Origin: Desulfitobacterium hafniense DCB-2
GTDB taxonomy: Bacteria > Bacillota > Desulfitobacteriia > Desulfitobacteriales > Desulfitobacteriaceae
Length of the DNA: 64,000 nt
NCBI RefSeq assembly: GCF_000021925.1
Contig: NC_011830.1
Coordinates: 2,825,001 to 2,889,000 of the forward strand
Direction of reading: 5' to 3'
Shown here piece after piece: positions 62,422 through 64,000 of this stretch; position 1 is the first letter of the stretch; each line of letters begins with the position of its first letter. The translations under genes were made by a program, and so were the position numbers. The notes under the pieces were generated by a model, which searched no databases, was not told the origin of the DNA, and worked only from the letters and a program-made list of their open reading frames with translations.

Positions 62422-62589
62422 ATATTGCCCTGCTATAGTACTATTTTTATTCAATTATAAAAATTGGAAACCGCCACTAATTTAAGAAAATCTATCCAAA
62501 ATATGAAACAACTTTGCATTTACCTTTAAGTCGTCCCTCCCTATACTTAAGGACAGGCTACCTTAATCAACGAGGAGAGGAGTATTTTT

Positions 62590-63288
62590 TTGAAGAAGAA
62601 AATTGTGTTTCTGCTCAGCGTCATGCTTGTGATGATTCTGGTAAGCACTCAAACGACTCATGCCGCTACTCCATTGCTTAAAGTTGGCTCAAGAGGTTCA
62701 GCTGTATCGACATTGCAATCAAACTTGCAAACTCTCGGCTATGAGGTGGGCCCCATTGACGGCATCTTTGGTGCCAAGACAAAAACAGCGGTGCAAAAAT
62801 TCCAAACGGCTTCCCGCATCCAAGTGGACGGAATCGTCGGTCCCCAGACTCAACAGGCCTTGACCAAAGCGCTGGGCTCCAAGACTACAGCACTGGAGTC
62901 TAAGAGTACAGCGAATCCTTCCCAAAAAACTCAAGCCATTTTGTCCACGGCCAAGAATTACACAGGTGTTCCTTACCTCTGGGGAGGAACGACACCCTCA
63001 GGTTTTGATTGTTCCGGATTTACTCAATATGTGTTTGAGAAAAATGGGATTACTCTTCCACGCACCAGCAATCAGCAATACCAAATCGGAACCTCTGTAA
63101 GCTTTAACTCCCTGATACCAGGGGATTTGGTATTCTTTAATTTCAATTCAGGCAGTGTGGTAAGCCATGTGGGGATCTATATGGGAGACGGACAATTTAT
63201 CAGTGCAACATCTGGTAAAGGTGTCATTACTTATGGCTTTACACCCTATTGGAAAAATGCCTATGTAGGGGCCAAGAGAGTCTATTAA
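62590..63288 (+). CDS. Secreted NlpC/P60 peptidoglycan endopeptidase with peptidoglycan-binding domain
   Basis: 232 residues: signal peptide (1-25, cut near THAATP), PG_binding_1 domain (about 28-92; LKVGSRGSAVSTLQSNLQ and DGIFGAKTKTAVQKFQ), Ser/Lys linker, and NlpC/P60 hydrolase (about 112-232) with catalytic Cys in FDCSGFTQYVF (near 141) and His in VVSHVGIYMGDG (near 192). It cleaves D-gamma-glutamyl-meso-DAP bonds in the cell wall. TTG start with GAGGAGAGGAG upstream. Single gene. Confidence 0.95.
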   Translation: MKKKIVFLLSVMLVMILVSTQTTHAATPLLKVGSRGSAVSTLQSNLQTLGYEVGPIDGIFGAKTKTAVQKFQTASRIQVDGIVGPQTQQALTKALGSKTTALESKSTANPSQKTQAILSTAKNYTGVPYLWGGTTPSGFDCSGFTQYVFEKNGITLPRTSNQQYQIGTSVSFNSLIPGDLVFFNFNSGSVVSHVGIYMGDGQFISATSGKGVITYGFTPYWKNAYVGAKRVY

Positions 63289-63340
63289 ATTCAGTTGAAA
63301 TTAAATTCAGCTAAAAGTAACATATTGGAACCGATACAGT

Positions 63341-63371
63341 AAAGGGGCTGCTTAGTGCGGCCCTTTTCTTT
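63341..63371 (+). terminator. Terminator after the NlpC/P60 gene
   Basis: AAAGGGGCTGC (63341-63351) pairs with GCGGCCCTTTT (63357-63367), loop TTAGT, followed by CTTTG. Confidence 0.82.
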
Positions 63372-63486
63372 GTTTTAAATTTCTTTGCTATAAATATATT
63401 GAAAATATCTTAACAAGTTGGAGGAATAGCTAAGAAAATCTGGAATTACTAGGATTAAGCGATCTTATTCCAGGGAGGAAAGCAAA

Positions 63487-63930
63487 GTGGCCGATTTGGG
63501 AATCTGTTTCTGCCTATTCATTTTACTTGCTTGTGCGCCATGGAGGTATAAAGTAATAGACTCTTTTTCCTTCTTCACAGGCCATATTCTTTCTGCAGAA
63601 ATAAGATTACTTCTTTGTACTCTTGCTAATCTAGAGCTGTTCGCTTTATGTCCTGTGGAACCCCTGGTTCGGTACAGGACTTTGGTCAACAACTTGTTTC
63701 GCGTTTCTAATCATTATCAATTGTCTTCCCAAATATCCTGGCGGGTATTGGGATTTTTGCTTGAAGTTCAGGCTTTAATCGGCAGGCAAAAGTTCAGTGA
63801 TCTTCCTTTCCTAAGAGCGATAACGGAACATCGCGTTATTTCTGAGTGTAAAAAGGAGGAGTACGATGACTATCGTAACAGTGCTTTGTTTGCTATGGGC
63901 AGGCTTTGTTTACCAGCTGATTTCGGTTAA
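63487..63930 (+). CDS. Possible hypothetical protein (doubtful)
   Basis: 147-codon frame from a GTG, seven bases after GGAGGAAAG. The product starts with a hydrophobic segment (about 4-33, LGICFCLFILLACAP) and contains many Leu, Phe and Arg residues. Its last 65 bp overlap, in another frame, the well-supported start of the alpha/beta hydrolase gene. The good ribosome site argues for a gene; the overlap and lack of any family argue against full-length translation. Confidence 0.3.
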   Translation: MADLGICFCLFILLACAPWRYKVIDSFSFFTGHILSAEIRLLLCTLANLELFALCPVEPLVRYRTLVNNLFRVSNHYQLSSQISWRVLGFLLEVQALIGRQKFSDLPFLRAITEHRVISECKKEEYDDYRNSALFAMGRLCLPADFG

Positions 63931-64000
63931 GTATGAGAGTAAAAAATATCAGCCTGATGGTCAAATGATCGAGGTTGAAGGCCATAAAATGCATATCTAT
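63866..64000 (+). CDS. Alpha/beta hydrolase, N-terminal part (runs off the window)
   Basis: 45 codons before the window ends, ATG preceded by AAAAGGAGGAG. A membrane-like N-terminal segment (TVLCLLWAGFVYQLISV) leads to DGQMIEVEGHKMHIY, the first strand pair typical of secreted or anchored alpha/beta hydrolases (G-x-x-V/I-x-V-x-G-H-K-M-H). The nucleophile elbow and catalytic triad lie beyond the window. Confidence 0.7.
   Translation, partial: MTIVTVLCLLWAGFVYQLISVKYESKKYQPDGQMIEVEGHKMHIY

Noticed and set aside
62319..62589. Possible ydaO-type (c-di-AMP) riboswitch before the NlpC/P60 gene
   Set aside because: Such riboswitches often precede wall hydrolase genes, but the conserved sequence blocks are not visible here; only a terminator and AT-rich DNA are seen.

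Overview
The window looks like a chromosomal segment of an anaerobic, spore-lineage Firmicute of the Peptococcaceae, most probably a Desulfitobacterium-type organism. This is inferred from strong AGGAGG-type ribosome binding sites with many TTG and GTG starts, a corrinoid methyltransferase set of the O-demethylase type, a cytoplasmic molybdopterin oxidoreductase and Firmicute-type regulators. No database search was possible, so the genus is an inference.

Layout. 1-1.4 kb: the 3' third of a 23S rRNA gene, a 5S rRNA and the end of an rRNA operon. 1.5-17 kb: a large sugar catabolic locus. A GntR-family regulator and a class II aldolase are divergent from overlapping promoters beside a tandem operator. 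They are followed by a complete carbohydrate ABC transporter, an L-fucose/L-arabinose isomerase-fold protein, a creatinase-like protein, a phosphofructokinase-family kinase, an aldehyde dehydrogenase, a triosephosphate isomerase, a LarA-family hydroxyacid racemase and GAPDH. The enzyme set reads as import, aldose to ketose, phosphorylation, cleavage to DHAP plus an aldehyde, oxidation of the aldehyde to a hydroxyacid, possible racemisation, and entry of DHAP into lower glycolysis. The substrate is unknown; a 6-deoxy or 6-substituted hexose fits best. 17-21 kb: an AraC regulator divergent from a three-gene corrinoid methyl-transfer module (methyltetrahydrofolate methyltransferase, UroD-family methyltransferase, corrinoid protein).

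21-39 kb: short, mostly independent units: MarR regulator, MgtC-like protein, rifampin ADP-ribosyltransferase, MsrAB, a short-chain dehydrogenase, a molybdopterin oxidoreductase with an Rrf2 regulator, MarR plus MATE efflux pump, a NYN-LOTUS protein, pyridoxamine kinase, a radical SAM protein, SstT, a TetR-led ABC importer of the NMT1/TauA class, and carbonic anhydrase. 39.9-43.6 kb: a perfect 29-bp inverted repeat followed by a sigma factor, membrane protein and ABC-2 exporter cassette, probably an acquired or self-regulated stress module.

43.6-64 kb: TraB-family protein, a DUF1858 plus DUF438/hemerythrin/PAS pair, a ZIP metal transporter, a YetF-like pair, a lactate permease remnant, a large cell-wall amidase with three CWB2 and three SH3 repeats, YggT, type II topoisomerase B and A subunits, a truncated methyltransferase, and then a compact operon of a coiled-coil protein, a Memo-AMMECR1 fusion and its radical SAM partner (AmmeMemoRadiSam system), a GNAT acetyltransferase, an NlpC/P60 hydrolase and the start of an alpha/beta hydrolase.

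The two parts most worth following up are the sugar locus, whose kinase and M24-like protein have altered active-site residues, and the AmmeMemoRadiSam operon with its uncharacterised coiled-coil partner. I saw no CRISPR array, intact insertion sequence, prophage or tRNA gene.
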